Assembly: GCA_015039365.1 (NCBI GenBank)
Contig: WION01000201.1
Span: 36,746-100,745, forward strand
Direction of reading: 5' to 3'
DNA length: 64,000 nt
Source of the DNA: Amanita rubescens
Taxonomy: Eukaryota; Basidiomycota; Agaricomycetes; Agaricales; Amanitaceae
Positions 21,428 to 31,553 of this stretch are shown piece after piece. Position 1 is the first letter of the stretch. The number at the start of each line of letters is the position of its first letter. The position numbers and the translations under genes were made by a program. Under the pieces are notes generated by a model. That model saw only the letters and a list, made by a program, of their open reading frames with translations. It did not search any database and was not told where the DNA came from.

Positions 21428-22300
21428 AGCACAATAGCAGATTGATTATCGGGATAAGTGTCGTCAGACCCTTGATCAAGTCTTCCCCATATAGCTTGCT
21501 TATCAATGTACGCAGCCATATGGCTTCCTTCGCCGTGTGAGTAGCTGCCACGTATTCTGCTTCTGTTGTTGACAGTGAAATAATCTCTTGCTTCTTCATA
21601 GACCACAAGACCGCACCTCCATCAATCATAAAGGCGTAACCTGATATTGCCTTTCAGTCTTCATGTGTTGACCCATCTGCATCCACATATCCCTCAAGAT
21701 CTTTCATCTCCTTCCCATACGTCAATTCCCAATTGACAGTCCCAGCAAGATATGCAAACATGTGCTTTACAGCTCCCCAATGAATAGGACCAGGGTTTTC
21801 AAGATATCATGAGAGAGTATTCACCACATAGGTGATATCAACCTTGTTCCACATGAAGCGTACTGACCAGACCCAATCGTCTCTCTATAAGGTTTATTGC
21901 GCATCAGCACAAACTCCTGAGGCATCTTAGGCAAATCTGACATTGAAAGTTTTATAAGTTTGGATCCATAGGCACAGCGCAAGGACAAATATTCTCAAAT
22001 CTGTACCTCTCAAGAATCAATTTGATATATAAGGCTTGGGAGAGTGATAAGGTGCACTTTTCACAATTATGCTTGACTTTGAAGCCTAGGATCCAATGGA
22101 TTTTGCCCATATCGGATATCTTGAAGTCCTTCCTCAACACCGTCTTCTTCACCTTCTCCATCAACATTATTGACGAAGCAATGATCGTCAGATCGTCAAT
22201 GTGAACGACAATCTGAATCAAATCCTTGCCCTCTCTGCAGTAGAATGTGGCCTGATCCACCTCACAATGGTTCATCTTCAGTCCTTTCCTCAATACACCC
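21428..22300 (-). pseudogene. Older copia: reverse transcriptase and RNase H remnant
   Basis: From about 22293 the minus strand reads the RT palm with HIDDLTI (the YVDD-type site), then SDMGKIHWILGFKV, then TYVVNTLS and ENPGPIHWGAVKHMFAYLAG. RNase H follows with EGYVDADGS, ISGYAFMIDGGAVLW, EAEYVAA and YPDNQSAI. Two TGA codons at 21807-21809 and 21654-21656 stand where arginine is expected (LS-R-YLENPG, HED-R-KAISGY). The gene continues at 13122-13325 beyond the inserted element. The 5' part of this copia is missing. Confidence 0.88.
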
Positions 22301-22427
22301 AGGGATGATGGTGATCATGAGGTTAGCTCTACATGTGGCCTTAGCACTGGGACCTCTACACCCACACCCAAATCCAACTCTCTCTATCCACCAAAGCTGT
22401 CTTGTTCTTGAAAAAAATTGAAGGCTA

Positions 22428-22675
22428 AAACGCGATATAGTGGACACCTAAACTCATGCCTGATGGGATAGGTAGTAAATAGAACCAAACAGGCTAGGTT
22501 TCCTTACATGTAGGGAACTACAGTATCTACACTTGGATATAGACTTGATATCACTGCTATCAACTGTTATAGACTGCATTTGTGAACGTCTAAAGCATGT
22601 ATTGAGTCTATCAGAGGGCTAGACAACTACTACAACATTTGTAGTGAGTTGCAACAACACTTGGCGCATATTTAA
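22428..22675 (-). mobile_element. LTR-A copy, reverse orientation, 3'-truncated
   Basis: It reads in reverse from CGATATAGTGGACACC to CTTGGCGCATATTTAACA. It lacks the last ~125 bases of the family. Confidence 0.65.
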
Positions 22676-22679
22676 CAGC

Positions 22680-23235
22680 TACCTTATCTCCTTTTATGAC
22701 AGATTTCATCCAGCAGGACCCACCTCCAAGATCGTGAGGGCTATATCATTGGTGTGTTGTTAGGGCAGTCCTACGACACAGAGCAGTGGTGGGAGGTTCA
22801 CCATGATGTGTTTAAAATCCTCCACAAGGCAGCATCTGATTCGTCGGACAAAGACAAGATGTCCACAAACAGAAGGGGGCCTTTCCCTTCCATTGCACAT
22901 GGGATTTCCTTTGGTGGTGGGCAAATGGTTCGACCTTTTTTTATTGCAAAAGCTAAGCTTACCATCCAAGCAGGAGCCTCAGTTCCTCATGCAAAGCTCT
23001 AAGGAATGAGAGGCAATGCTAGAGCCAATCCTGATGCAAAAGTCTATACAAAGAATCTGCAAGTTTGCCAGTAGTGAGTAAACCGGATCGGCTTTTGTAC
23101 TTACCACTGACGCCTGGTTAGGTGGCTTCAAGCTTTACAGAGAACAAAACTATGAATACGTGAGGGACATGGTTGAAGCAATAAGAGCTAGGAAAGATGG
23201 TTCCACGGAGTCCCTTCAACATCCATATGATGACT
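22680..23235 (+). pseudogene. N-terminal part of a TET/JBP-like dioxygenase gene
   Basis: The plus strand reads LGQSYDTEQWWEVHHDVF and then RRGPFPSIAHGISFGGGQ, a pattern I associate with the region before the catalytic H-x-D in the transposon-linked TET/JBP-like proteins of mushrooms. The frame breaks after about 80 residues. Further downstream pieces such as YVRDMVEAIRARKDGS look coding before LTR-A cuts in at 23236. No catalytic core is present here. It may be the same gene family as 7885-8175, as both lie next to LTR-A copies. Confidence 0.4.
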
Positions 23236-23576
23236 GGTTTGTTAAAAATGCGCCAAGTGTTGTTGCAACTCACTACAAATGGTGTAGTAGTTGTCTAGCC
23301 CTCTGATAGACTCAATACATGCTTTAGACGTTCACAAATGTGGTCTATAACAGTTGATAGCAATTATATCAAGTCTATATCCAAGTGTAGGTACTGTAGT
23401 TCCCTACATGTAAGGAAACCTGGCCTGTTTGGTTCTATTCACTACCTATCCCATCAGGCATGAGTTTAGGTGTCCACTATATCGCGTTTTGTCCACAGAC
23501 ACAACTGCTACACCTATAAACTAACTCATTATACACAAAATAAAGAATATAGTATAGTAACACTAAATATAAAGGA
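23236..23576 (+). mobile_element. LTR-A copy interrupted at its 3' part
   Basis: TGTTAAAAATGCGCC to ATAAAGGA. The remaining LTR end is replaced by the TA-target element starting at 23579. Confidence 0.65.
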
Positions 23577-23578
23577 TA

Positions 23579-24228
23579 GTCTTTCTAAGTTAGGTCGCAT
23601 GACCGGTCATGACTGGTCACACAACCGACCATGACTGCAGTTATAGTCACACTTTGTTGAACAAAGTTGCAGTCACGGTCATACAAAATTGGTCTATCTC
23701 CCTGACCAGTTGCAACTGGTCATTTCAGGGTCCAGATGACTTTGATACATCCACCCCACCAAATGCCTGTAACCCTTAGAATAATTGTAATAACCCTATC
23801 ATTGGGACATAAAAATACTCCGCCCATCCCAATGGTGTGATGGGCGGAGTATTTTAGTATTCTTTTGAAGATTGGGACAGTGACATATTGGGATAATCCA
23901 CAATAAAGGTGGAAAAATACTCCACTAATCACACCATTGGGATGGGCGGAGTATTTTCCTATTTTTTTTGAATTTGGGATGGTGACACACAGTATCAGGA
24001 TAATCTACAATAAAAGTAGAAAATACTCTGCTGATCACAGCATCAGGATTGTTGGAAGTGACACATCATAACCAGTCATGAATGCCAACCCCCAGCTCAT
24101 GACTGAATATGACCGGTCATATTGGTCGCAGTCACAGTTGTGGCAAATTAAAGAAATTCTGCGACCGGTTCAGTCACGGTCGTGGCCATTAGGGCTGCAT
24201 GACTTAACTTAACCTAACTTGGAAAGCC
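23579..24228. mobile_element. TA-target inverted-repeat element, uninterrupted copy
   Basis: This 650-bp inverse-orientation copy of the family at 8265-10361 has ends GTCTTTCTAAGTTAGGTC and CCTAACTTGGAAAGCC, flanked by TA at 23577-23578 and 24229-24230. The interior shows four GCGGAGTATTTT/AAATACTCCGC motifs, arranged as hairpin pairs, and CCGGTCAT palindromes. It encodes nothing. Confidence 0.82.
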
Positions 24229-24241
24229 TATTGATAATGTT

Positions 24242-24952
24242 ATATAAATGATGGTAGGGTTGGTAGATTTCATGAGGTAGACCCAGAATTTGCACTTTCA
24301 CAAGTATGGATAATGGGACCATCTGGGAAATGAATGTAAAAGGCTACAATATAATGGTGGATAAGACAGGGCTATCTCAAGCTCATATAGTGCCAGAATG
24401 TTTGAGAAATTGTAAGACCTGATAATATCAGGTATTAAATAAAAGTCAGACAAACAGATTGTCACAGATTGTAAGACCTTATAATGTCTTGATCACTTCC
24501 TACAACACTGTTGTGCAAAATATTACTGGCTGATACTTCAATACAATTCAGATATATCAACTGTAATTCTTTGTAATGTCTGATATTGTCTAGTTTATCA
24601 TTGCTTGATCTTTCATTATAACTCTTGAAACAGTAGATAAAGTCTGATAATGTCTTACATAGTAATTGTGGAGTAGGAATTGTTGATTGTGACAATCTAG
24701 TTATATGCACAAAACCACCTGCAGCTACCTTTGAATGTTGTTTCAAATCCATGATCATCTACTCCTCTATGAGACTAAGTTAGTAATCTACTATGTTCCA
24801 TATGTTTCCAAGCTTTCAATTATGTTCTCAAGCATTTGATTCTGTCTTCCATGTGTTCTTTATACTTGCTTACATCTATACATAGTACATATAAATACCA
24901 TGTCCAGGCTTGATGGTATTTGTGAAATCTACCAACCCTACCATCCTTTATA
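24242..24952. mobile_element. Inverted-repeat element with GGTAGGGTTGGTAGATTTCA ends
   Basis: The left end TGATGGTAGGGTTGGTAG and the right end CTACCAACCCTACCATC are near-perfect inverted repeats about 710 bp apart, close to TATA on both sides. A third, longer copy of the same end lies at 25150-25223 and also pairs with the left end over about 70 bp, including GGCACTTTCACAAG. This may be one element nested in, or overlapping, a related one. No transposase is visible. Confidence 0.6.
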
Positions 24953-25149
24953 CTATTGTATATAACTACTAGTATCCATTGGTCACACTCTGATATCTGT
25001 GATGTAATCTGCCATTGCTACTGTGTCTTATCTACCCTGAGACAGCTGGTAGCTTTTGGCAAATCTTATACTGTAGCTATTGCCCAGAATTGTAATACTT
25101 ATTTTTCCTAATCATGATATTGTAGCCTCTTATGTACATTCATTTGTCA

Positions 25150-25223
25150 GATAGTCCCATGCTTGTGAAAGTGCCAATTCTGGGCTACCTTGTGAAATCC
25201 ACCAACCCTACTGTCCTTTATAT
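25150..25223. repeat. Additional terminal repeat of the 24242 element family
   Basis: The reverse complement matches 24242-24315 closely. It marks the right edge of a longer, 980-bp version that starts at the same left end. Confidence 0.6.
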
Positions 25224-25261
25224 CAGATTATTAATTGATATATCAGAGTTATATATATTAT

Positions 25262-25390
25262 AGACTTTTTAGTTGTTATAAAGCTTTATATACTCTTATC
25301 TATTTTCTGCTGTTTTCCTGATTAGTATATACTTTTCAGTTGTTGTAAAGCTTTATATACCCTTACTATTTCCAGCTGTTTTCCTGATGT
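25262..25390. repeat. Two-copy direct repeat, about 62 bp
   Basis: TTAGTTGTTATAAAGCTTTA and TCAGTTGTTGTAAAGCTTTA begin two consecutive copies, each ending with GCTGTTTTCCTGAT. Confidence 0.7.
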
Positions 25391-25765
25391 TAGATTAGCT
25401 TTCACAATCCTACTATGTATGTACACTTGGAATTATGGGCCACTGCTGTGCATGGCAGGTCCAAGGCTGTTTGTTAGTATGTGTGTGTATTTGGTAATGG
25501 AACTTCCCAGCACTTACCAAAAAGGATGGCAACCGGACGTGGGCTGCTGAGGTATATTTGTACATGTTGTGAACCGGGAAATGCCAGTATCTTAGTAATG
25601 GAGCATTACAAAAACTCGCGCAACTCGCCAATTATAAGACCGAGCCTCATTTTCATTTGGCCTTGGAATAAGCCCATTATCACATTGTCACCACATCCTT
25701 GAGTCATCCCTGCACCTGCTATGTAAGTCTCCCTCTGAACCCACACCTGGTTTGTCTTGTCACCT

Positions 25766-26130
25766 GAGAAGTATTTGCAAATATCTTGGGTTTGGCTCTG
25801 TTTTGGAACATAATTATTGTGCCACCTTGATCGCATGAATTTTCCAGATTTTTCAAGATTTTTTGGCAGCCTTTCAATTTTTCAGCTTGAAGCATTTAAA
25901 AAAGTATTTTACAAATATCTTAAGTTTGACCTTGTTTTGGAACATAATTCTTGCACCACCTTGATCACATGATTTTTCCGGATTTTTCAAGATTTTTTGG
26001 CAGCCTTTCAAATTTCTAACATGAAGCATTTAAAAAAGTATTTTGCAAATATCTTGGGTTTGGCCTTGCTTGGCATGTTCATTTCCACACTATTCTGATC
26101 ACATGATTTTTCACAAATTTTTCGATCTTT
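25766..26130. repeat. About 134-bp tandem repeat, 2.7 copies
   Basis: Units start AGTATTTGCAAATATCTTGG, AGTATTTTACAAATATCTTA and AGTATTTTGCAAATATCTTG at about 25769, 25902 and 26036. Each holds the motif TTTTTCAAGATTTTTTGGCA or a decayed form. No coding content. Confidence 0.75.
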
Positions 26131-26973
26131 TTCCCACAGTCACATAATACTCTTGGCAAATGATAGTATTACAAATGAGACTACAAAGATTACAAAGACT
26201 TCAAAAAGTGCGGACCCATTCCACAGAACAATTCCACAGGTGTGGAATCATTCCTCAAGGAATGGATCAGTAAAAAAAACTCTCAAAAATTTAGTATTAC
26301 AAATTAGACTACAAAGACTACATTAAAAAGTGCAGATTCTGCATTATTCTGCACAGAATGTGCGGAATTGGGGGGGGGGAGTGCAAAGTCCTCCAAAAGT
26401 GCCAAAAGTAGACCCAGCCGAAAACCTGATGAGGAGGACTGGATAAGATAGTGGTGCCAGTACTGGTGGTTACAACCAGCACAGGCCTGCTGTGCATCTG
26501 AAGGGGTTTGGGAAGGTGGAAAGTGCTGTGGATGTGAAAGGTGAGTGGATTTTTAATTGCAGACATGCTTAGAACTTACTGTTCCAAAGACAGCACTAGT
26601 ACAATCACACCTGGAGCACTTAGATCGAGGAACAAGAGGAAAAAGAGGGTTTAATGACATATCTAGAGAGACATAAGGGTGGGCAGGAAGGGAAGATAAA
26701 GAAGGGTATTTTTTTTTGTTTGTTGATTATCTGGCGCTGTGTTTTGCCACAGGGGCCGGTGGGTGAGTGGAACATTGCTAAGAAGTATTTATATTTTCAA
26801 GATTATACAACAGGTTCACAACATGAACAACAATGAACAGATCATGAACAACATGATGGGTAAATAAACATAGTGAGAATGAATGGGTGTTTCATCATCA
26901 TGAACAGGAACATCTCAAGTTAAAGGGACATGTGTACAGACATGTACATATGTACACAACATGAATAAATATG
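26131..26973. other. Gene-free spacer
   Basis: Two imperfect copies of AGTATTACAAATNAGACTACA lie at about 26170 and 26291, and a poly-G run sits at 26371. I see no supported gene. Confidence 0.5.
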
Positions 26974-27144
26974 TGATGAAAATATATAAAACTATATATT
27001 ATAATAATAATATATTGTACATATTTCTTATCTTATCATATCTAAGATAAAGATAATACAATCTTATCTATCTCCTTTAGTATAGATTAAGTAGATATAA
27101 ATACACTCAGATGCTTCCATCTCTTTTCAACATTGGTATACATT

Positions 27145-28543
27145 TATTAATAATATGTATTCTACTTCAATCATTTCACTCCATTCCGATTGAGGGGGGG
27201 GAGTTTACATCAAAGACATTTGAAGAATACCTTAAAACCAATGGAATTACACATCAACTGAGCACACCACATATTCATCAACAGAATGGTCGTGCAGAAA
27301 GGATTAATAGAACACTTAGAGAGAAAAGTGAAGTAATGCATCTACATGCTTCATGCCCACAGTCTTGGTGGTCTTTTGCAATTGAAACATCCGTACATAT
27401 ATACAATTGTACTCCACTTAGACGTACAGACTGGTCTACACCAGTACAAAACTTAACAAAGGAAAAACCAGACATTTCATACTTCAAAGTATTTGGATGC
27501 ACTGCTTGGGTCTTTATCCCAAAAGAATTGTGCAAAAACAAGTTGTCTCCAAAATCAGAAGAGATGACATTTATTGGATATGAACTGAATGCAAAAGCAT
27601 ACCACTTCATGACACATGATAACAAACTCATCATATCCACCCAAGCACAATTCAATGAATCCAAATTCCCTAGAGAGAGCAAAACTAAAGATATAGCAAC
27701 CAAGAATCTTGATAAAATAAGGTCTTCTCAGGACTATGAAGAAGAAGATATAAACCCATTTATTGATTTAGATGAGAAAGATACTAGGAAGACATTTCCA
27801 GATAGAAAGTCTTATTCTGGACCTAGTAGTGACGATGGATGATCCTTCTGATCATGATGGTTCTGATAAAGAATCTTTCAAATCAGTTAAATCAGAAAAA
27901 GATGAGGATACCAAATCAAGGGGTGTTGAATCAGATCAACCTATTGACAAACCTCACTTGGATCTTGAAGATGCATATATAGGATCAAGAAGGAATAAAA
28001 CTCCTTCTCCACCTCCTAGACCAAAGACTCATCAAACTAGAACAGTCAGAGATCCTGATATTCCACTTTGTCGATCTGATTGTCTCAGAGTTCCTGTTAT
28101 TCAACCAGATAATACTTATGGAGATAAACCTATACTTGAGATAGAAAAAGAGATCTGATTTATTAAAAGACTTAGAAGAACAAAAATCTTCTTCTGATAA
28201 AGAAGTAGAAGATATTCTAAGATTTCAAATCACACATACTGCTACTAGCATATGTATCTTAGAAGAATATCCCCAAAGGCAATGAATACATGGACACAAA
28301 AAATAGTTAAAGAAAATGGTACAGAACTTATACATCATTTATTTGCACAGGCAATATATGCAAAAGATGATGATACTGTTCCATATGACTATAGAGACAT
28401 TAGTAAAATGCACATCAATAATCCTTCAAACTATGAGAAATGGAAAATTTCCATGGATGAAGAAATTAAATCATTAAACACAAGAAATATATGGGAACTA
28501 GCAGATCTTCCTCCTGGGAGAATGGCCATCAAATGTTGATGGG
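27145..28543 (+). pseudogene. Copia integrase C-terminal half and RT N-terminus
   Basis: The frame opens within the integrase core (GGEFTSKTFEEYLKTNGITH, then NGRAERINRTLREKSE carrying the catalytic Glu). It continues through the FGCTAWVFIP motif and an acidic linker, then frameshifts near 27840 and again near 28155. A third frame resumes with the RT N-terminal region (PYDYRDISKMHINNPSNYEK, NIWELADLPPGR). It ends at IKC followed by TGA (28537-28539) in the hAT target duplication. CGA would give the expected IKCRWVF. Confidence 0.87.
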
Positions 28544-28979
28544 TAAGGCATGGTGACTAATGTGACATTTAGTAACATACCAATTTCACACTTGTTATTA
28601 ACATGTTAGTAACATGCGACTTGCCCGAGTCTCCGTTGAGGGGTGTTACTTATGTATATGTTAGAAAACCCAGGCCAGCTCAGATAGTTGGACAGTATGC
28701 ACCTGGTACATCGATTTCCCTGGGGGCGCACAAACAGGAGCAGTGGTGCTGGATATAGGTGGATGTTCCCATGCGATAAAACCCTTGTCCACCTAACGTT
28801 GACCGACAGGTAAGTCAGTCATCAAGGCCACACTTGCGCTCACTAACGCATCTATGTATAGTAGTTGTCTAACTTATTTAGGAACACTATTGGGTCACTT
28901 AACGTCGACCCAACACCCTATACCCTAAGCCTCCCATTAGCGACGCCTGGGCCCTGAACCACTGCCATCAACAATCACA

Positions 28980-29279
28980 CATTGACATCCATGGATCAAT
29001 GACTTGATTATCTCAAAACACTCTTTGATCTTCTTCCCAACACCCTCCCATCCCCTCCATTATCAAATTCCAACTTTTCTCCGCTTGAGCCTTTTGAGCT
29101 CGAGCCCAATCTTCTCAAGCAGACTGATGGTGATATACCCAAGGCTATCTCTCAGCATCTCCATGCCATCTTTTATTCAGATGGTGAAATCTGCATTACA
29201 GAACGTGGCCCAGTGGTTAGCACTGTTGTACTGGTTCTAAAAAAACTTACCTGCACGAATTTCTGTTCCATCAAAAACT
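28980..29279 (+). pseudogene. 5' exon region of the hAT transposase gene
   Basis: The plus strand reads LEPFELEPNLLKQTDGDIPK and then AIFYSDGEICITERGP, followed by the gypsy insertion. The opening ATG near 28990 (CCATGGATCAATGA) runs into a stop, so the exact start is unclear. This part lies just before the BED-type DNA-binding region expected further on. Confidence 0.45.
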
Positions 29280-29284
29280 CTTAC

Positions 29285-29713
29285 TGTTACAAACGTACGT
29301 CATGGCCTATCTTTTTTTATCTTATCATCTATGTCATCCCTCCTACGTCATTGATTGCATATGCGTTCCTTCTGGAACATTCATCGTTTATCATATGCTA
29401 TTCTATTTTATCACATGCATGTCGATTATCACATGTAAACCGTTCCATTATCACATGTAGCTGTTTCATTATCACATGCATTCCTACTTACTATATTTGC
29501 GTATATACCTTGTACTATATAAACTACGCAAATATACGACTAGACCTCAGTCTAGTTTTAACAGTCAAAATCTGTCTCGTTATCGTGTAAGCTCCCTTAA
29601 GGACTTATCCGATAACACTCTTATTCTTTGAACGTTCTTAAGTGCCGGAATTCCCTTGAGGAACCTACGGTACCTGATAGGCTTGACTTATCAGTGAACG
29701 AACAAACGCAACA
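29285..29713 (+). repeat. 5' LTR of the gypsy element
   Basis: Starts TGTTACAAACG and ends AACGCAACA. TATATAAA at 29516-29523 is the likely TATA box. Transcription would start about 30 bp downstream, near AGTCTAGTTTTA at 29549. Confidence 0.95.
29516..29523 (+). promoter_or_regulatory. TATA box of the gypsy 5' LTR
   Basis: TATATAAA lies 33 bp before the 12-mer at 29549 that complements the primer site. That spacing is right for a TATA-directed start. Confidence 0.65.
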
Positions 29714-29714
29714 A

Positions 29715-29726
29715 TAAAACTAGACT
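29715..29726 (+). promoter_or_regulatory. Self-priming primer-binding site
   Basis: TAAAACTAGACT begins one base after the 5' LTR and is the exact reverse complement of AGTCTAGTTTTA (29549-29560), the predicted 5' end of the transcript. In Tf1-type elements the mRNA 5' end folds back on such a site and is nicked to prime minus-strand cDNA. No tRNA 3'-end complement (TGG...) is present. Confidence 0.8.
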
Positions 29727-29750
29727 CCTCTCCGAGCACGATAGCTTTAA

Positions 29751-30539
29751 CGCTCTCACCTCCCATCATTCACCATTGCTCCACGACAATCTAAAAGTAC
29801 CCCTCCAAATAACGCCAAACGAAACCCCCTTAACCATCTCTATTATCTCAACGAACATTCCATTCATTGGGATAAACGAGAAAACGGCTGGTGTTATACC
29901 GCTTCAGGAAAACCCGTACCAGGTCACCAGTTTTGGGTAAAACAAAAACTTGGAAGACCGCCAAATCAATCCTTCCCATTTGAAGGAGGATTATACCTAA
30001 ACGAACGCAAACTTGCCTTCCACGAAGGCAGTAAACGTTGGTACGCCACCGAATCGGAAACAGGAGAAGAACCGTACTTTATTAGAGACGAATATTTCGA
30101 AGGAGAACCCTTCGTAGGAGGAAAAGAGGAGTTATCACGAACCGCGCTACAACGTTGGAAGAAAGCGAACGAACCAGAGACCCTAACCACTAGTCAAGAA
30201 ACTCCCGTCGCATCACCACACATTCATTACAGAGAAAGCGCCGAACCGTCAGGAGAGTCCGATAAAGAAGACGATAAAGATTCCCTCTCTGAACAAGAGA
30301 AAGAAGAAGAATCCCAGGATAAACTCGAATACGCACCTGGAACCGAAGACGTTGTTATACCCACAGTTGAACAACGAGTTGAAGACGAAACCTCAGCTCA
30401 ACTTATCGCTTCCTTATCCCTTGTAACCGAATCAAAACTCGAAGCTACACGACCCGCACCATTACCCCCTGTTACTTTCCCATATTTGTTTACCCCACCA
30501 ATCAATCCATTTCCCTCTAGGAAAGGAAAAGAACGAGAT
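29751..30539 (+). CDS. ATG-free 263-codon extension in frame with Gag
   Basis: This frame opens after TAA at 29748-29750 and is continuous with gag. It contains no ATG in any plus-strand frame. The product looks like folded protein followed by a disordered acidic region: NHLYYLNEHSIHWDKRENGW, GHQFWVKQKLGRPP and FEGGLYLNERKLAFHEG, then a Glu/Asp/Ser-rich stretch around 30240-30330. Translation would need a non-AUG start or an ATG supplied by splicing. The codon choice avoids ATG across the whole stretch, which suggests constraint. Its function is unknown. Confidence 0.6.
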
Positions 30540-31553
30540 ATGAGTGGATCAGGACCCCGAACCGAACCAAGGTCAGATCTACCGAAGATCAAACCTCCTA
30601 AACCGTTCGAAGGAGATCGAAAATATCTCAATCCGTTCATAGCAAAAGCCGAATTATTCATGAAAATGAATAAAATGACGGATGCCCAAGATAAGATACA
30701 GTTCATTATGTATCATATTGACGGCAACGCTCAACAATGGCGCGACAACAAAATAACTGAATACGACGCCGAAACGACAAAGTACGCCGACTATAACGCT
30801 TTTATTAAAGAACTGAAAGAAGATTGGGGACAAGTAGACGAAGCAGGACTAGCCATGCACAGATTACTCACATGGAGAAAACTCCCGAAGCAATCAATTA
30901 ATCAATATATCGCACGCGTCGATCAAGATATCAATTTAGCCAAAATCACTGATGATACGACGAAATGTCATCTCCTAGTTTTGGGATTGCCAAACACCTT
31001 ACGAGAAAAACTACGACTAGGAGGTGCCCCGACAACCTATAAATCATTACGAACTCGTATCCTTGACATAGAAGTGGCGAACACTTTATTCTCCACTTTT
31101 GGCCAAGCCAAAGAAACTGACGATAAAATGGAAGTCGACGAGGCTGTATTAGAATTAAATCGACAAGCACGACGGATGCAAATTGCAGAAACCTCCATGG
31201 AATGGGTAAAAACCGCTGTATGTTATGGATGCGGAAAAACAGGACACTTAATATCCGACTGCCCTAATCCCAAAAAGAAACGACAAAACCTTGGGAACTC
31301 ACGAGGAAGGGCAGCGCCGAAAGGACGATTTCGAGGAAAATCACGCGGACAAAACAATAACCGCAACAAAGGGAAAGGAAAAGGAAAAAGAATCAGAGCG
31401 CTGGATGCGGATAGCAGTGAAGACGACAGTGGATCGTCAAGTGAAGAATCCGACAGTGAAAACGACGAAGACCAGAGAATCGCCGTCATACGAGAAATGG
31501 CGAAAACATTACCACGCAGCGCCCGCCGAAAACTGAACAAGAAGGGTTTTTAG
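30540..31553 (+). CDS. gag: Gypsy Gag with CCHC knuckle
   Basis: ATG 30540 (MSGSGPRTEPRSD) is the first ATG after the predicted transcript start. The protein has a retrotransposon-Gag capsid domain (KPPKPFEGDRKYLNPFIAKA, then ALLTWRKLPK-like MHRLLTWRKLPKQSINQYIA). A CCHC zinc knuckle follows (CYGCGKTGHLISDC), then a basic KGKGKGKR tail and an acidic stretch. It ends at TAG 31551-31553, overlapping pol in the -1 frame. It would form the particle and package RNA. Confidence 0.93.
   Translation: MSGSGPRTEPRSDLPKIKPPKPFEGDRKYLNPFIAKAELFMKMNKMTDAQDKIQFIMYHIDGNAQQWRDNKITEYDAETTKYADYNAFIKELKEDWGQVDEAGLAMHRLLTWRKLPKQSINQYIARVDQDINLAKITDDTTKCHLLVLGLPNTLREKLRLGGAPTTYKSLRTRILDIEVANTLFSTFGQAKETDDKMEVDEAVLELNRQARRMQIAETSMEWVKTAVCYGCGKTGHLISDCPNPKKKRQNLGNSRGRAAPKGRFRGKSRGQNNNRNKGKGKGKRIRALDADSSEDDSGSSSEESDSENDEDQRIAVIREMAKTLPRSARRKLNKKGF
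31544..31550 (+). promoter_or_regulatory. Programmed -1 frameshift heptamer GGGTTTT
   Basis: In the gag frame the codons are AAG GGT TTT TAG, so G GGT TTT is a canonical X XXY YYZ slippery site directly before the gag stop. Slipping back one base gives TTA GAA CGA, the pol frame. The stop codon itself may stall the ribosome. No obvious pseudoknot was worked out downstream. Confidence 0.75.

Noticed and set aside
22754..23002. An intact small gene of 82 codons
   Set aside because: The frame breaks inside a longer conserved-looking region and is bounded on both sides by LTR fragments. It reads as a pseudogene piece.
30486..30539. Gag start at 30486 (TTG codon)
   Set aside because: The codon there is TTG, with nothing to favour it over other near-cognate codons upstream. 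The first real ATG is 30540.
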